DNA from: Rhynochetos jubatus
Taxonomy: Eukaryota > Chordata > Aves > Eurypygiformes > Rhynochetidae
Direction of reading: 5' to 3'
NCBI GenBank assembly: GCA_027574665.1
Contig: CM050655.1
Coordinates: 11,465,170 to 11,529,169 of the forward strand
DNA length: 64,000 nucleotides
Part shown: positions 24,401 through 36,369 of the stretch, piece by piece
Layout of the letters: each line of letters opens with the position of its first letter
Position numbering within the stretch: position 1 is the stretch's first letter
Notes under the pieces: generated by a model
What the model was told of the DNA's origin: nothing
What the model saw: the letters and a program-made list of their open reading frames with translations, nothing else
Database searches by the model: none
Program-made: the position numbers and the translations under genes

Positions 24401-25746
24401 AAAGGCCAACAGAATGCCAGGATTCTGCCTCAATCAGCCACATTTGATCTCACATTTCCATTTCTTCAGGTGAAGCAGATGACAGAGTTCCTATCGAGTT
24501 AACAGAAGCCAGGATTTTAGTAGGATTGCTCATGTTTTACGCTGGAGTGAGGCATCTGGGACTCTCCCCTGTAATCCTCCTGGGCACTGAGGCTTTCCGG
24601 GGCTCCAGAACTGGAAGAGAAATATTTTCCTAAAGCATCTCTGAAGGAGTAGTGTGTACTTAGTGCTTTATTCTTAATGGTCAGCTCCATTCAGTTACCC
24701 CTCACATCTGTTAACTTTGACCTTGTGTTTTCTGTTTTGTGTCAGACACAGGGGTCAATTTTTCTGCCAATGCAGTATGGCTGGGAAGTGGGGGAGTGAC
24801 AACCTAATCAGGCTGAAAATAATCATCTGTTAGTTTCTTCAAATCTTTTTACTTTGAAGGGAACGTTGCACATGTGTGGTGTGAGGGATTTATATACTTT
24901 CTCACTCAACAGAAAATAATAGTCTTTGTAAACATGAGATGTCCTTGCTAGTATGAATAAAAGTCTGCTCCTGTCTCAAGTAACAGCTTCTTAAGCTTTA
25001 TATTTGTGTGTATTTGGGCTCTACTCAGGTGTACTCTGTTCTTTGGATTCAGATGCAGACTGCTGAAAACATTGGTGGTCTCCATCTGCTTTGCAATTAT
25101 GGCTGCCTTTGCTAATAGATGGGAAACAGCTGTCTTCAAGGAACTAGACGAAAACAGTTTGTCACTTGGGTCTGGACTGTTCTTAAGACAGAGGTGAGCT
25201 TTTCCTAGCATTCCTGAAGCTGTCCCATGGCCCTGCCTCAGATGGCACTCCCAAAAATGGTCCCTCACCTGGGCTTTGCTGTATCAGCAAGTCAGAGCAC
25301 CGTGCTCAGTCCTGCAGCTCTCATATGAACGATGTGCATGTTTACTGGGTTATGCATTGTTTTTAATATCAGGCATGTTGCCAACAGTTCAATAATTGCT
25401 AGATCAAACTAGGAGTTTTTAAAATAAAATAAAGCCTTTTGATAGCATCACTATATGTTTTTAGTATTCTTATGCAGGAGTCTTATGTTCCATTAACACA
25501 AGAAACTGGTTTTAGATATTCCCAGTTCCCTATGAAGAAGTAAATTATTGCTAATTCTTGGTCAGATAACAGTTGTCTTGCCTGTGATGCAGGTCCCCCA
25601 AAATTATGTTTGCTTTTTTCTTGCACAAGAACCACATATTACCCGAGGAGGGGGTTTTGATGGGGCTCCCTGAGGGAAGAAATGCTGTCGGTACGGTTCC
25701 AGGAAGCAATAAGCACCTTCATGAAAATAACTCAAGTCCCCATCCT

Positions 25747-25784
25747 TAATCCCTGCCTATCCTTTTTTATCTGATGGACTCAGC
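25747..25784. promoter_or_regulatory. Candidate photoreceptor promoter motifs upstream of LRIT1
   Basis: TAATCC, the preferred core of CRX/OTX homeodomain proteins, lies at 25747-25752. GACTCAGC, most of a MAF/NRL recognition element, lies at 25777-25784. They are about 170 and 140 bases upstream of the LRIT1 ATG. The pairing is typical of photoreceptor promoters (known), but both motifs are short and could occur by chance. Confidence 0.35.
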
Positions 25785-25917
25785 GAGGGCTGGAAGATCA
25801 CAGTGTGGCTGAAAACGAAAGGGAGTTAACAAGATGTGACCAGTCAATGGATAAAACAATAGGCGAAACCCTCTGCGTTGTCTAGTGCCCAGGTGTCCTT
25901 CCCATGCACAGGTAGCC

Positions 25918-26039
25918 ATGTGGATCGCGGTGAGTTTACTCTGCTGCCTCACCCTCGGAGGGCTGCCACGGGCGGGCGGCTCGTGCCCGTCGCAGTGCAG
26001 CTGCGCCTTCCACAGCCTCAGCGAAGGGACGAAAGCCAG
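25918..26039 (+). CDS. LRIT1: LRIT1 coding exon 1 (signal peptide, LRR N-cap)
   Basis: 122 bases, 40 codons plus two bases, ending AG before donor GTATGC. It encodes a hydrophobic leader (IAVSLLCCLTLGGLP) and the first cysteines of the LRR N-cap. The frame is open a little upstream, but without an ATG. Confidence 0.94.
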
Positions 26040-29000
26040 GTATGCCGATACTCTCCCCTGGGGGGTTGCCGCTCTTGCTATGGGTGTCGGGGATTTATTT
26101 CTTCTTCTCTATAAGGATGCTTGGAGGAGAAAATATTGCATCCAGGCTTCATGTCTGTTATTTTTCCAGTTGCTTTGTGCTCTAGCTTTATTTGCAGAGG
26201 ATTAGCTTCTGAAAACACAGTAAGCTGATTTCAGAGAAAGCGTTTGGGCATCTCATCTCTGAGAACACAAGTGACATAATTACCGCTAGTGCAGAGGCAA
26301 AAAAGGAATAAAATTTAAACAATGTTTTGGGTTTTTTACCCTTGTGCTGAATATGCTAGTTTTAAAAGGCTTTATTCTGCTCTGCTGTTTTGTTTCTAAA
26401 GTGTAACTAGATTCGGTTTATGCTGTAGTACCAAAAACTGTAATTCCATTTACTTAAAGAATCCTTCAGTTGCAGATTTTGGGCATAGCGATAGACTGCA
26501 GATGAGAGTGAACCAAAAAAATAGATAATAATAACAACAATAATAATAAAAATAAAATAAGATACTTTTCAGACTGCAAACTTCCAGTTAAGAAAGAAAA
26601 CAAGACCAGAACCACATCCATTTTTTGAATGCAACGCCATTGTACAGGCATTTCTCTGGAGAACTGTAATAAAAAAGTCTTTCTGAAGGGTAATCGCAAA
26701 GGAATGATCTGCCTTAATGAAATACAGGCTATGTTTCTATAAGGTGCAGTTCACAGTAGAGAAGGTTTTGTGACAGGGCTAGAGTATGTGCAAAATCCTT
26801 TGGAAGAAATTTGTTTCTAGACAAGACCACAGTACTGAAATGAAAGGCTGTCCCCTATATTTTGGATCCCCATGAAATAGACCTACTTTCTTATCTCTTT
26901 TATGGTGCTGTAGATTTAATAGCAGAAACCTTTTCAGTAAGAAATGTAGTAGAGACACAAATAGTCTACAATTGTTAAAAGGGAGTGCAATGGCGGGAGA
27001 GCCAATTATTGCTCCATAAATGTCACAGTTCCCAGAAGAATTTCCTCTCAGTGACTGGAAAAAGCTGTAGTGTGTTTTGATAAGATACATAATGAAGCAA
27101 ATATTCATTAGTCCCTTAAGGAGCATAATGTCACCTTTTTTTCCACACTATGATTCCTATTGTTCACTAGTAGGAGGTTATCCCGTAGATTAAATGTTTA
27201 GTGCTCACTGACATAGTTTAGGGACACTGTGAGAGACACACTGTTTTACTGCCATAGAGTCTCTGTCATCAAACATTTTGTGCCATGACTACACACAAAA
27301 ATGTTTTATTGAAAGAGGATTTCTGGTTTTTTCTTATTTGATAGATTTTTCTCTTCTTTAAAATCTCAACTTCCAGAAGAGAGTGGGCAGGATTTAATGC
27401 TGCATTAAAAATGCTGGATGAAGAGTAATATATTATGCTTTGATTATAAATTAACAATTGAACCGTGGGCTCAAAGAACATTTAACACCGGGAAACTTGC
27501 ATGAGCAGTTCAGCGATATTTGGTTTTGTTGATAGTAGAAGAATAATTGCTTTCAGCCAAAACCAATCTGGTTTGGGCAGCTTTGTAATATTCTGTTTAT
27601 CAGTCAGGCAGTATGATAAGAAAATGTTACTTGACTGATCACATTACATTTCTTGCGGTATCTTGTTTAGCGTGTGGAGTGGGACATGCCTACCTAACCT
27701 GTTACCTTTTGCAAGGTGGCTTTGTATTTTGAGAACTTGCCTTTCTCTCCCTGCTGATAGGCAAATTAAAGTGCAACCTGGGAGATGTATTTTGTCTCCC
27801 TTCATTCCTCGTGGCTATCTACAGTCCCACATCTCAGCAAAGTTGAAGTCACAATTTTTTGTATGAAGGCTGCAAAAATGCAGCATGGGTGTTTCATTAT
27901 TTGACCTCTGGAGATTACAAATGGGAAGGAACAATTAAGAAACAAAAATCTGCTTTGCTTTTTGTGTAACGTTTCCCAAAGAGTTAATTTTCTGCACTTC
28001 CACAGCTGTGCATGCCTGTGGTGCAGTGACTGCAACCATCTGTATGCACCTTCCAGACTATTTCCTGGTAAAGCAGAGATTGCTGCGGTGTATTTCCAGC
28101 GAGTTGTTAGTTGACCTTCTAATCCTCATTTCACAAACGAAAGATCCTGTGCCGTATTTGATCTATATTGCTTCCTGCCATCCCACACATCAGTTAGGCT
28201 TCTTATATCTTTTAACATTCAATTTATGGATCCTTTTGTTTTAACATGCACTAGAATCCTCTGTTGTGCATGAATGTTGTCACTGCTGTCCACTCTAAGT
28301 AGTATAAAAAAAATTGGAAGGATTAAAAAGCAGGAACGTTATATGGGCCAGACTCAGACTCACACCTCTCCAGGAGAGGCACAACACTGCAGTCTCTGCA
28401 GTCAAAGGGTACATATGAATTGCTGCCAAATGATGTACCTACGGTGATGATGTAGACAGCAGCAGCAAGTAAGAAATGACAAGAAGAAAGCTCGTGAAAA
28501 AAAGAAAGGCAGATCAGAATTTTGCAATGAGATAGTTTCAAAACCTTTTCAAACCACAACAAAGTCGTGTGTGTGTGTGTGTGTGTGTGTTTTCCCACCA
28601 GGACAGTGCTGTGTAATGACCCCGAGATGACCCTCACTCCTGTGAACATCCCTGTAGACACATCCAAGCTTCGGATTGAGAAGACAGCCATCCGCAGGGT
28701 GCCAGGAGAGGCTTTCCACGCGCTCCACAACCTGGAGTACCTCTGGATGCCCTATAACTCCCTGGCCACCCTCAGCGGGATCACCTTCAAGGGACTCCGT
28801 CGCTTGCAGGAGCTGAGGCTGGATGGGAACGACTTAATATCATTCCCCTGGGAAACCCTGGCTGACATGCCACAGCTAAGGCTTCTGGATTTGCACAACA
28901 ACGAACTTACCTCAATCCCTCCTGATGCTGCTCGTTATGTCAAGAATATCACATACCTGGACCTGTCTAGCAATAAGCTGATGACTCTTCCTCAGGTCCT

Positions 29001-32000
29001 TATTGCCACCTGGGCCAACCTTCAGGCTGTTCCTTACTTCCCCAACGATAACGCCAAGATCATCCTAGGTAAGAGAAGTGCCTGTCATTTTGCAGGGGGC
29101 ACACATGACGAGAGCCCCACATCTTATTGCAGCATTTTCACCTACTGTGGTTATCACAGCAAGTACACAGTGATGCAATACCCCACATAAAGTGCGCAAA
29201 TTCATTTACATATTAACTCACCTCAGGCTCCCCACGCCTGGCTTATTACCCCATAAACTTCATCACTTGCTCGTATCTTTGTAACACAAAACTGGTGACT
29301 TGCTCAAGCCTTTTTTATTTATTGACACTGTCATTTTTGACAGAAATACAAATATGATTAGAGCTCCACATCATTCATGTGCTCTTTTCTAATAAGTTAT
29401 TATGGTATCAATCCATTTTAAGCAGCATTAAATAAAAAAATTGATATTTTTAATGTCCAAATTAAAGTGGAATATAAAGCCATCACTGAGCCTAAAATCT
29501 GGGTCAGGATTGCCAGTTTGTCTCTTTCTGGAGCCTAGTTTATTCACACAGAATTAAACCCTAGTCTCCCCAAAGCCACCAAGATAGTGCTGCCTTCAAG
29601 GGCAGCTATAAAGTTAAAAGAATACATTTTTTGGTGACAATTCTGGGCTCACCAGAAGTATGACTTTGGGGCAATTGTTCATTTTTGTGTCAGAGGGCAT
29701 ATTACAGATGACTGTGTCGAATCCTCTCGGTTGCAGTGTCCCCAGATGAGGTTTCGAGCACATTTACTAGTTCAGGGGATTACTGTTCAGCCCTTTAGCC
29801 ATCATGCACCAGTTCAAATCCACGGCAGGTCGATGATGGTTCAGAGTTGTTGCCATCTGCTGTCTTCACTTGCTACGAGCTGACCCAGCCACACTGACTG
29901 TGTCTGATCTGCGTGGCATGTGCATCTGTGTGTACTGCCTCTACAGGCACGGATGTGAGTTCAGGCATTTGCCGACCACCTCATCAGAGACACTGCAAGT
30001 TTTCTCTCACTCTGGGAAGCACCCGCTGCTCTTTGTTCTCTCTATAAATTTGGGGCAGTAAATATTTAAAACCAGATTGCAGTGTAAAGAGACACAAGAC
30101 ACTAAAAAGATTCGAACTGCCACCTACAAAGCTTTTAGTGTCTTTAGCAGATGCTGTTTAAGGTTTCATTAGCACCAGGAGAGGAGCAGATGTTTCGTCA
30201 TCCCATTCTGCCAGATGTGGTGTCAAGTGTTTTAAGCCAAATACGGTTGTTTGGGGTTGCACATTCCATTTGTGGCATGAGAAGACACTGCCTAGATGAT
30301 ACTCTTTATTTATCTTTTTACAGTTAGACGTAAAATAAGTTGTTCTATTCTATATAGATTAGGGGAGTATTTTGTCGTAAAAGAACAGATCGTGCCTTGA
30401 TGCTCATAGCCATCCTGAGTGTTTAGGTAGCCAGCTGTGCACAGGTTGCTTGTGCCAAGTTCCTAAAAATTTCATGTAGGCAAATGAGTATAATGTCAAG
30501 ATTACTATGGTAATGTATAGACACTCCAGATCCCAGCTCTTATCCTGCTGACACCCGTAGGAACCAGGTATGTGAAACTCATGTCCCTTGCAGGAGCAGA
30601 ATGGGAGAACACAGCTGCGCATTTCCGTTTCACTCTGCCCATGACTGTTGCTCATGAAGGCATAAAAAAATCCACGAATAATAAAGAGGCAGCCCAGTCC
30701 CTTCCTTTCTCTACAGTGCATCATTGGGACTGCTCTTCAGAGCCCTTGCTTGTAGACTGCTTCAAGAAGAAGTATTTCCAGTGGTAGCTTGCTGACTGAG
30801 AGTCTGTGCCATGGCTGCAAGCATTTGCAAGTAAGGATTGCCCACATGAGCCCACAGGACTGTGCTGTGCAGGGCACCAAAGGGCTCCTTGGGGCTTCGG
30901 GACTGCTGCAGCATCAGCTGGGGCTCCTGCCAAGGAATCTGGAATAAGTACTTATCTATCTGGTGCGTGAAGTCAGAAGTAAGCAGCTAGCAAAAATGCC
31001 ACAAGATAACCAAGCCAAGTTCTGAAGTTTAATTCTTTATTTAGTCCCCTTACCTTTAACACGTTATTTTAGAAGAACTGCCCTCCTGCCAAGGCTCACC
31101 ACTTCAGACCCCCTTCCAAGCCAGGGGAGGTTGCTATGCAATAGGCTCAGAAGAGATTTTTCAGCAGACTGTTTAAACCAGTTTACTTGAGGCCCTGGGG
31201 CTTTTGATTGACCCTGTGTTTCTCTAGCAAATTCAAGCAGCCCCTTGGTGCTCATGATGCCTCACAGCGCACTGCGCCGAAACCGGGTTCTTGCTGGAAA
31301 GCCGTGGCTTGCATGACTACTGCTGCAGTGAGCCAGGGACCAGCAAGAGCGGGCACCGTAGGGCAGGCAGCTGTCGTTTCCTCCTGCCAGGAATTGAGGG
31401 AGTACTAGTACTCTTCACTTTCAGGCAGTTGCCGGCACCGAGCCATATCCTTGGGCTGCCTGCGGAAAAGAGGAGGTGAAGACCCCTTGGAGGGAGCAGA
31501 GCTCACTCCTGTGGCGGGCAGAAGTCCTGGGACATCATGCTCCTGGCTCAGGCTTTTTAAATGCACTCCTGGGGATAGGTGGTATAAATATCCCCAGTGC
31601 CAATTCTGCTAGCCAAAGTCGCTAGAGACCATGAACTGTCCATAGGACAGGTGAATGGGAATACTTGTAAGAAGAATGACACAGTTTTGGTCAGAATTCA
31701 GCAACTTCTGTTCCTGCATTTCTCTAGTTATGGTTTTGCTTTTTCAGTACCATCTTCACATGTCTACTTTTATTAATGTCTCAGTTTTTCAGAATCTGAG
31801 TTCAAGGGGCGCACACTGAGATAGCAGAAAAAAGAAAAAGATTATGGGCCTCTGAAACATGGCAGTATTCTTCAACATAGCTCTTTCTATGTGTATATTA
31901 ATATAATTATTTATTTATGTTCTTTTATATACCATAACCTGTATATTCTTTAATTTGCTCCCTAAGAAAGTTCTTTTCATCTTATCAAGCGTAAGTTAGC

Positions 32001-35000
32001 ATTTCAGTAAAAACAATTGGTTACTAAAATATGAAAGTAACTTAGAATAACAGGGCTGGCAAGAGAACTCTCACAGTCAAGTAGGATCACCCACACCTAT
32101 TGCAGGCCTGACAGTTGGTCTGATAATGTGGTTAATATTTTAATAATCTCCAATGAGAATAATTTCCTAGCCTGTCTAAGGAAGTGACTCCATAAGCCTC
32201 TTTGTACCAAAAAACCCCACACCCCAAAACAAACCCAAGCTCCCCCATGGCTACTTGTTTTTTCCATCCTGGAACCAAATATGTTTATAACAAATTCTTG
32301 TTTTGCTTCTTTACATGCATAAATACTGATGTTTTAATTATATTAATAATATTGCTTTGAACTTACAGAATATTCTTACAGCTCCAGATTTTGAGAATCC
32401 TTAGTAAGCCATGTTTTTTCCTTTCTACTAACTGGCAACTGCGGGATCAACCAACCTCAGCCAACAGCAGCGCGTGCTGTTGGGACCCCCACCATCCTTC
32501 CTGCATATCCCTGCATATGCACAGACAGTCCTTACCAGGACAGATCAGCAGCCTATCACAGTTTGTTCTGCTGAAAAATAAACCCAAAAGTGACAGAAAC
32601 AAAAGGTGCTGTTGGAGTGACTTAGTGCTCTGGTTTATTTTGACAGGCTTGCAAGACAATCCTTGGGTATGTGACTGCAGTCTGTATGAAATGGTGCATT
32701 TCATAAACTTCCAGTCTCCTAACATAGCGTTCATCGAGCCCAGGCTGAAATGCTTCACCCCCCGGAGCCTCGCAGGAGTCTTCTTCAGCCAGGTGGAGCT
32801 AAGGAAGTGTCAAAGCCCCGTTGTACATACATCCGTGGCCAAAGTAAAGACCATCCTGGGCAGCACCGTGCTACTGCGATGTGGGACAACGGGGGTGCCC
32901 ATTCCTGAGCTCAGCTGGAGAAGGGCTGACGGTGCTCCACTGAATGGCACAGGTGGGTTTGGTTTAGGCTTTTCTCGTACACGTCGAGTGAATGAGGCAG
33001 ACCTGCACCTTTATTTTCTGAGGACTGTACAGCAAATGGAAGGTTCTATAACAACAGAGCCTTCCTACCCCTAAAAGACACAAAAAAAGAAAGTGGTGCA
33101 AAATTAAGATTCACTATAATTCACAAGAGTGTTTAATTCACTGTAGCACAGTGATTTTCCATAGACTATTAGATTACTTACATGCTGATGTAAATATTGT
33201 CAGATAAATGTATACTATCATGTGTAAAAAGTTAGTTTTGCTCTGTTTTGTATCAATTGCGGTGGTGAGACAAGTCAAGGGGGTTTCTGCAAGTCCGTTG
33301 GAGCTGAAGGAATTAAATATGTCCAGCTGTAGCAAGAGGCTTTTTCAGGTTAGTTATTCAGTCACTGGAAAGGTTTCCCACTGAATTATTTTATGGGTCT
33401 TTGAGAGTAATGATGAGCTGCTATTAATCAGTTAGCAAACATATCTGTCAGAGATGTCTGACATGAATTCAACTGGGATTCCAGTCTGTTGTGGCAAAGT
33501 AAGAAAAGATTGCAAACACACAGTATCACTGATATATTAATAGAGAAAAGAGTCACTAAACTGCTGAAGGATATGATACTTCAGTGACAATGCGTCCAAG
33601 AAATGGTCCCTTGGGGAAATGCTGACCAGGTCCCCTCCTCTGTGGCGGGAGCCTTCAAACAACCTCTCTTTTTGTGATTGATCATGCTTTCATTTCCATT
33701 CTCAAGAACAACGGGACCCCACATTTTAATGTCAGTCCTTTAATGTGTGGGGAATTTAGGGAAGAAACTTCTGCTGCACTTAAGGCAGTCATCCTTAGCA
33801 TTTTGCCCTAAAGGTTTTAAACTGGGACCTGAGCCTTCATCCCTCCAACTTCCCCTGAACATTACTGTGTCCCAGGTCTGGCCCTGACTTTCACAGCAGG
33901 TCTAAAATCAGTAGCTAGACTGCTAAGCATGGGGTCTGATCTTCAGGGGGTTACTGGGCACCTCAGTGCCCAGAAACAAGGGAGAGAGCGTTTTTCTTTC
34001 ACAGCAGTAGAACTACTTGTAATAAATATTGTTTTCTTGAGATCGGCACAAGCCATTGCTCGCTGTGCGTGATGTGCAGGATGTAGCAGAGGTGCTCCTC
34101 ATAATGATGCCTACCCATCAAGCTGTGAACATCCCTCCTACACTTGAAAGAGAACCACAACACAACATAAAACAGGGAATGCTTTCCTGAAAGCGTATGT
34201 TGAGTTTACTCTGGGCTACAACGGAGCATGATGTGTTTTGTGCCCCATTAAATCAGACTTCAGCACCTTTCAATAAAAAGTTGGCTGAAAATATACATTA
34301 TTTCTCAGCAGTGGCACTTTGGTGCAAATGCTGTAATATGACTGTTTGAAATGTTGGCTTTCTCAATAGAAAGGAGTGGGAAACAGCCCACAGTATGCGG
34401 AGGTGCTGTAGGAAGATCGGTAGCTTTATGTTTTTTAATACGCCCATTCAGTAAATAATCAAACTGAAAAGGTAACTTCTCCTGCCACTGTATTTCACTG
34501 AGACTGGAATGTGCCCTGGTTGCCAAGGCTGAATCCTGACCCCATGAGGACCTGGGAGAAGTTTGCATCCTGTCTTACCTTTGCCTTTCAGACATCTGCC
34601 TTGTTTATCTTTCGGTACGAAAGGGCAGAGCCAGTGTGTGCTCATCCTAAGGAGGCTGGTTAAATAATGAAGAAGGTGCTTTACCCTTCTGCATGATCCC
34701 AGCTGTTGTTTTCTGCATAAGTAGAAAAAGACAAAAAAAAAAGCTAGTTGTAGCCTCTGGGTAGTCCAAGCGAGAAAGTAACACTCAGCTGTGTACATAT
34801 TGTTCATTGGTAAGTGATCTGACTTCCCTGTATTTAGCTCAATATAAAACCCTACACTAATTTAGCAGTAAAAGTGATATTATTTTTCAGCTATTTTTCT
34901 CCATGTACTTTAGACTAGGCAAATATATGTTTTTTAGAAGAAAGTCTCCACTATTTATATTGACTGTGACTCAGAAAACTGCATCTAATGTTCAACCAGG

Positions 35001-36369
35001 TCATGTTACTACCTACTCCTTCCACTCTTTTGAGTGTTGTACCTACATCAGAGCTTTAAGCTGGTTTTTTTTTTTTTTTTTTTTTAATGGAAGAACCTTT
35101 CCTGTTTTGTTTTCTACCTTTTTGTCAGTTGAGAGGAAATAACATCAAACGCTTTACATATATTTGGTCGAAGGCAGTGTAAATCTCAACATAACCCAAT
35201 TTTAGTGCTAATGCCCTTTTCTTGCACTTACTTTAGTTTTGTAATGTTCTTGGTCACAAAAAGAAATGACAATTCTTCTGTATTGAGCAGACGTTTGGCG
35301 GATTGAATCTTAATGTTTTACAAAATGTGTTATTAACTCTATTGATTATTGCCTATTTATTTTACACTTTTCTTTCCTCATAGTTCACCAAGAGATTTCC
35401 AGTGATGGGATGAGCTGGTCTATTCTGGGCCTGCCTGTAGTCTCTTATCTCGACTCTGGAGAGTACATCTGTAAAGCAAAGAATTTTCTGGGGGCAACTG
35501 AGGCGTTCATATCTCTCATCATCACAGACTCAGAAAGCACGGATGACCCCAACTATAATGCCAAAGGCTCATGGAGCGGGAAGGCGAGCGGGATGGAAGC
35601 AGCTGCCTACAATGACAAGCTAGTGGCAAGGTATGTTATCACCACCTCCACCGTGCCTACGCTGAGGGCTGGAGTGGGCACCGGAGAGGACCTCCTTCTC
35701 CCAGATGTGGCACAAGATAGCAACCCCAGAAACCTGCTGGTGAGCCCCCCTACCGATCAACAGGAGCCGGAGCGAATTGTGAGGTCTGTCAGGGTGATAG
35801 GAGACACCGACCAGAGTATCACCCTGGCCTGGAAGGCGCCTCTGGCAAAGAACACGACAGTGTTCAGTGTCCTCTATGCTGTCTTTGGAGAGAGAGACAT
35901 GCGGCGGATCAACGTGGAGCCAGGGAAGACCAAGGTCTCCATTTATGGGCTGCTGCCAAAGACCAAATACATCGTGTGCGTCTGCATGAAAGGGCTGATC
36001 CCCAAGAAGGAGCAATGCATCATATTTTCCACAGATGAAGTTGCCAGTGCAGGAGGGACCCAGAAGCTCATCAATGTGGTTGTCATCAGCGTGGCCTGTG
36101 TCATTGCTGTTCCTCTGACACTGGTGGTCTGCTGCGGGGCACTGAAAAGACGCTGCAAAAAATGCTTCGTGCGGAAACCCAAGGAAATTCAGGAGTCCTA
36201 TGTCACCTTTGAAAGCCTGTCTCCTGGGGCCAAGGCGAAAGGTGTGGAAGGAGAGTACTTGACTAGACATACCCCTGATGAGTCGAACAGGCTGCTGTCT
36301 GCCCGATCCAGCGTGGACTCTGAAGCAATACCAAAGATAGAGGGGCAACCTAACGAATACTTTTGCTGA
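25918..36369 (+). CDS. LRIT1: LRIT1, leucine-rich repeat / Ig-like / transmembrane domain protein 1, complete
   Basis: Role (known): retina-specific type I membrane protein at photoreceptor synapses, modulating transmission to bipolar cells. Seen: exons 25918-26039, 28602-29068, 32647-32952 and 35384-36369, all GT-AG and frame-consistent, giving 626 residues (human about 623). Order: signal peptide (1 to about 21), LRR N-cap with CPSQCSC (23-29), LRRs to about 195 (for example LRLLDLHNNELTSIP), LRR C-cap starting NPWVCDC (201-207), Ig domain with Cys275 and Cys328, FN3 domain about 425-515, transmembrane helix about 527-551 (NVVVISVACVIAVPLTLVV), and a cytoplasmic tail ending NEYFC, as in human LRIT1. 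The ATG at 25918 is followed at once by the signal peptide. The gene is co-oriented with LRIT2. AATAAA at 37684 is a candidate 3' end signal. Confidence 0.97.
26522..26563. repeat. AAT-rich simple repeat
   Basis: Imperfect AAT/AAC/AAAAT units in LRIT1 intron 1. Low-complexity sequence with no coding sense. Confidence 0.75.
28567..28590. repeat. (GT)12 microsatellite at the LRIT1 exon 2 acceptor
   Basis: Twelve GT units run up to 28590, followed by TTTCCCACCAG and exon 2. The repeat occupies the place where a polypyrimidine tract is normally expected. The open frame through it would read as alternating Cys-Val and is not coding. Confidence 0.9.
28602..29068 (+). CDS. LRIT1: LRIT1 coding exon 2 (leucine-rich repeats)
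   Basis: 467 bases, residues 41-197. The acceptor CCACCAG lies directly behind a (GT)12 run and the donor is GTAAGA. It encodes the last N-cap Cys and the LRRs with LxxLxLxxN spacing ([25 protein letters not shown]). It ends in phase 1. Confidence 0.97.
29069..32646. other. LRIT1 intron 2
   Basis: 3.58 kb GT-AG intron, phase 1, separating the LRRs from the LRR C-cap. LRIT2 has no intron at the matching place. No coding exon or transposon body recognised. Open frames near 31208-31479 have no domain support. Confidence 0.85.
32647..32952 (+). CDS. LRIT1: LRIT1 coding exon 3 (LRR C-cap, start of Ig domain)
   Basis: 306 bases, acceptor TTGACAG and donor GTGGGT. It begins GLQDNPWVCDC, runs through FIEPRLKCFTPRSLAGV, and enters the Ig domain with LLRCGTTG (Cys275). 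The open frame extends upstream to 32391 and past the donor, but those parts are intronic. Confidence 0.96.
32953..35383. other. LRIT1 intron 3
   Basis: 2.43 kb GT-AG intron, phase 1, inside the Ig domain. It contains a T21 tract at 35065-35085. No coding exon recognised. Confidence 0.85.
35065..35085. repeat. T21 homopolymer
   Basis: Twenty-one T in LRIT1 intron 3, about 300 bases before exon 4. No identifiable retroposon body on either side. Confidence 0.85.
35384..36369 (+). CDS. LRIT1: LRIT1 coding exon 4 (Ig, FN3, transmembrane, tail)
   Basis: 986 bases to the TGA at 36367-36369, with acceptor TCATAG. It encodes residues 299-626: the second Ig Cys (GEYICKAKN, Cys328), the FN3 module (SITLAWKAP ... 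LLPKTKYIVCVC), the membrane helix and the whole cytoplasmic tail. Confidence 0.97.

Larger units (their letters stand above)
12957..25917. other. 13 kb intergenic region between RGR and LRIT1 (divergent)
   Basis: No coding exon, tRNA or transposon body recognised on either strand. Contents seen: the candidate RGR promoter near 13100, a T18 tract at 18458-18475, a short TA run at 19341-19354, and the candidate LRIT1 promoter near 25750-25850. Short open frames (all under 110 codons) lack domains or splice context. The spacer lies between two divergent retinal genes, so enhancers are plausible, but none can be shown from sequence alone. Confidence 0.7.
26040..28601. other. LRIT1 intron 1
   Basis: 2.56 kb GT-AG intron. 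It has an AAT-rich simple tract at 26522-26563 and ends with a (GT)12 run only 11 bases before the acceptor. Nothing else recognised. Confidence 0.85.

Noticed and set aside
28567..28601. In-frame extension of LRIT1 exon 2 through the GT repeat (alternating Cys-Val)
   Set aside because: The acceptor at 28600-28601 joins exon 1 in the right phase and restores the conserved RTVLCND sequence; the repeat is intronic.
32391..32646. Open frame upstream of LRIT1 exon 3
   Set aside because: TTGACAG acceptor and phase place the exon start at 32647; upstream residues do not resemble LRIT1.
35620..36348. 242-codon open frame on the minus strand
   Set aside because: Lies entirely opposite LRIT1 exon 4, whose frame has matching domains; the minus frame has none.
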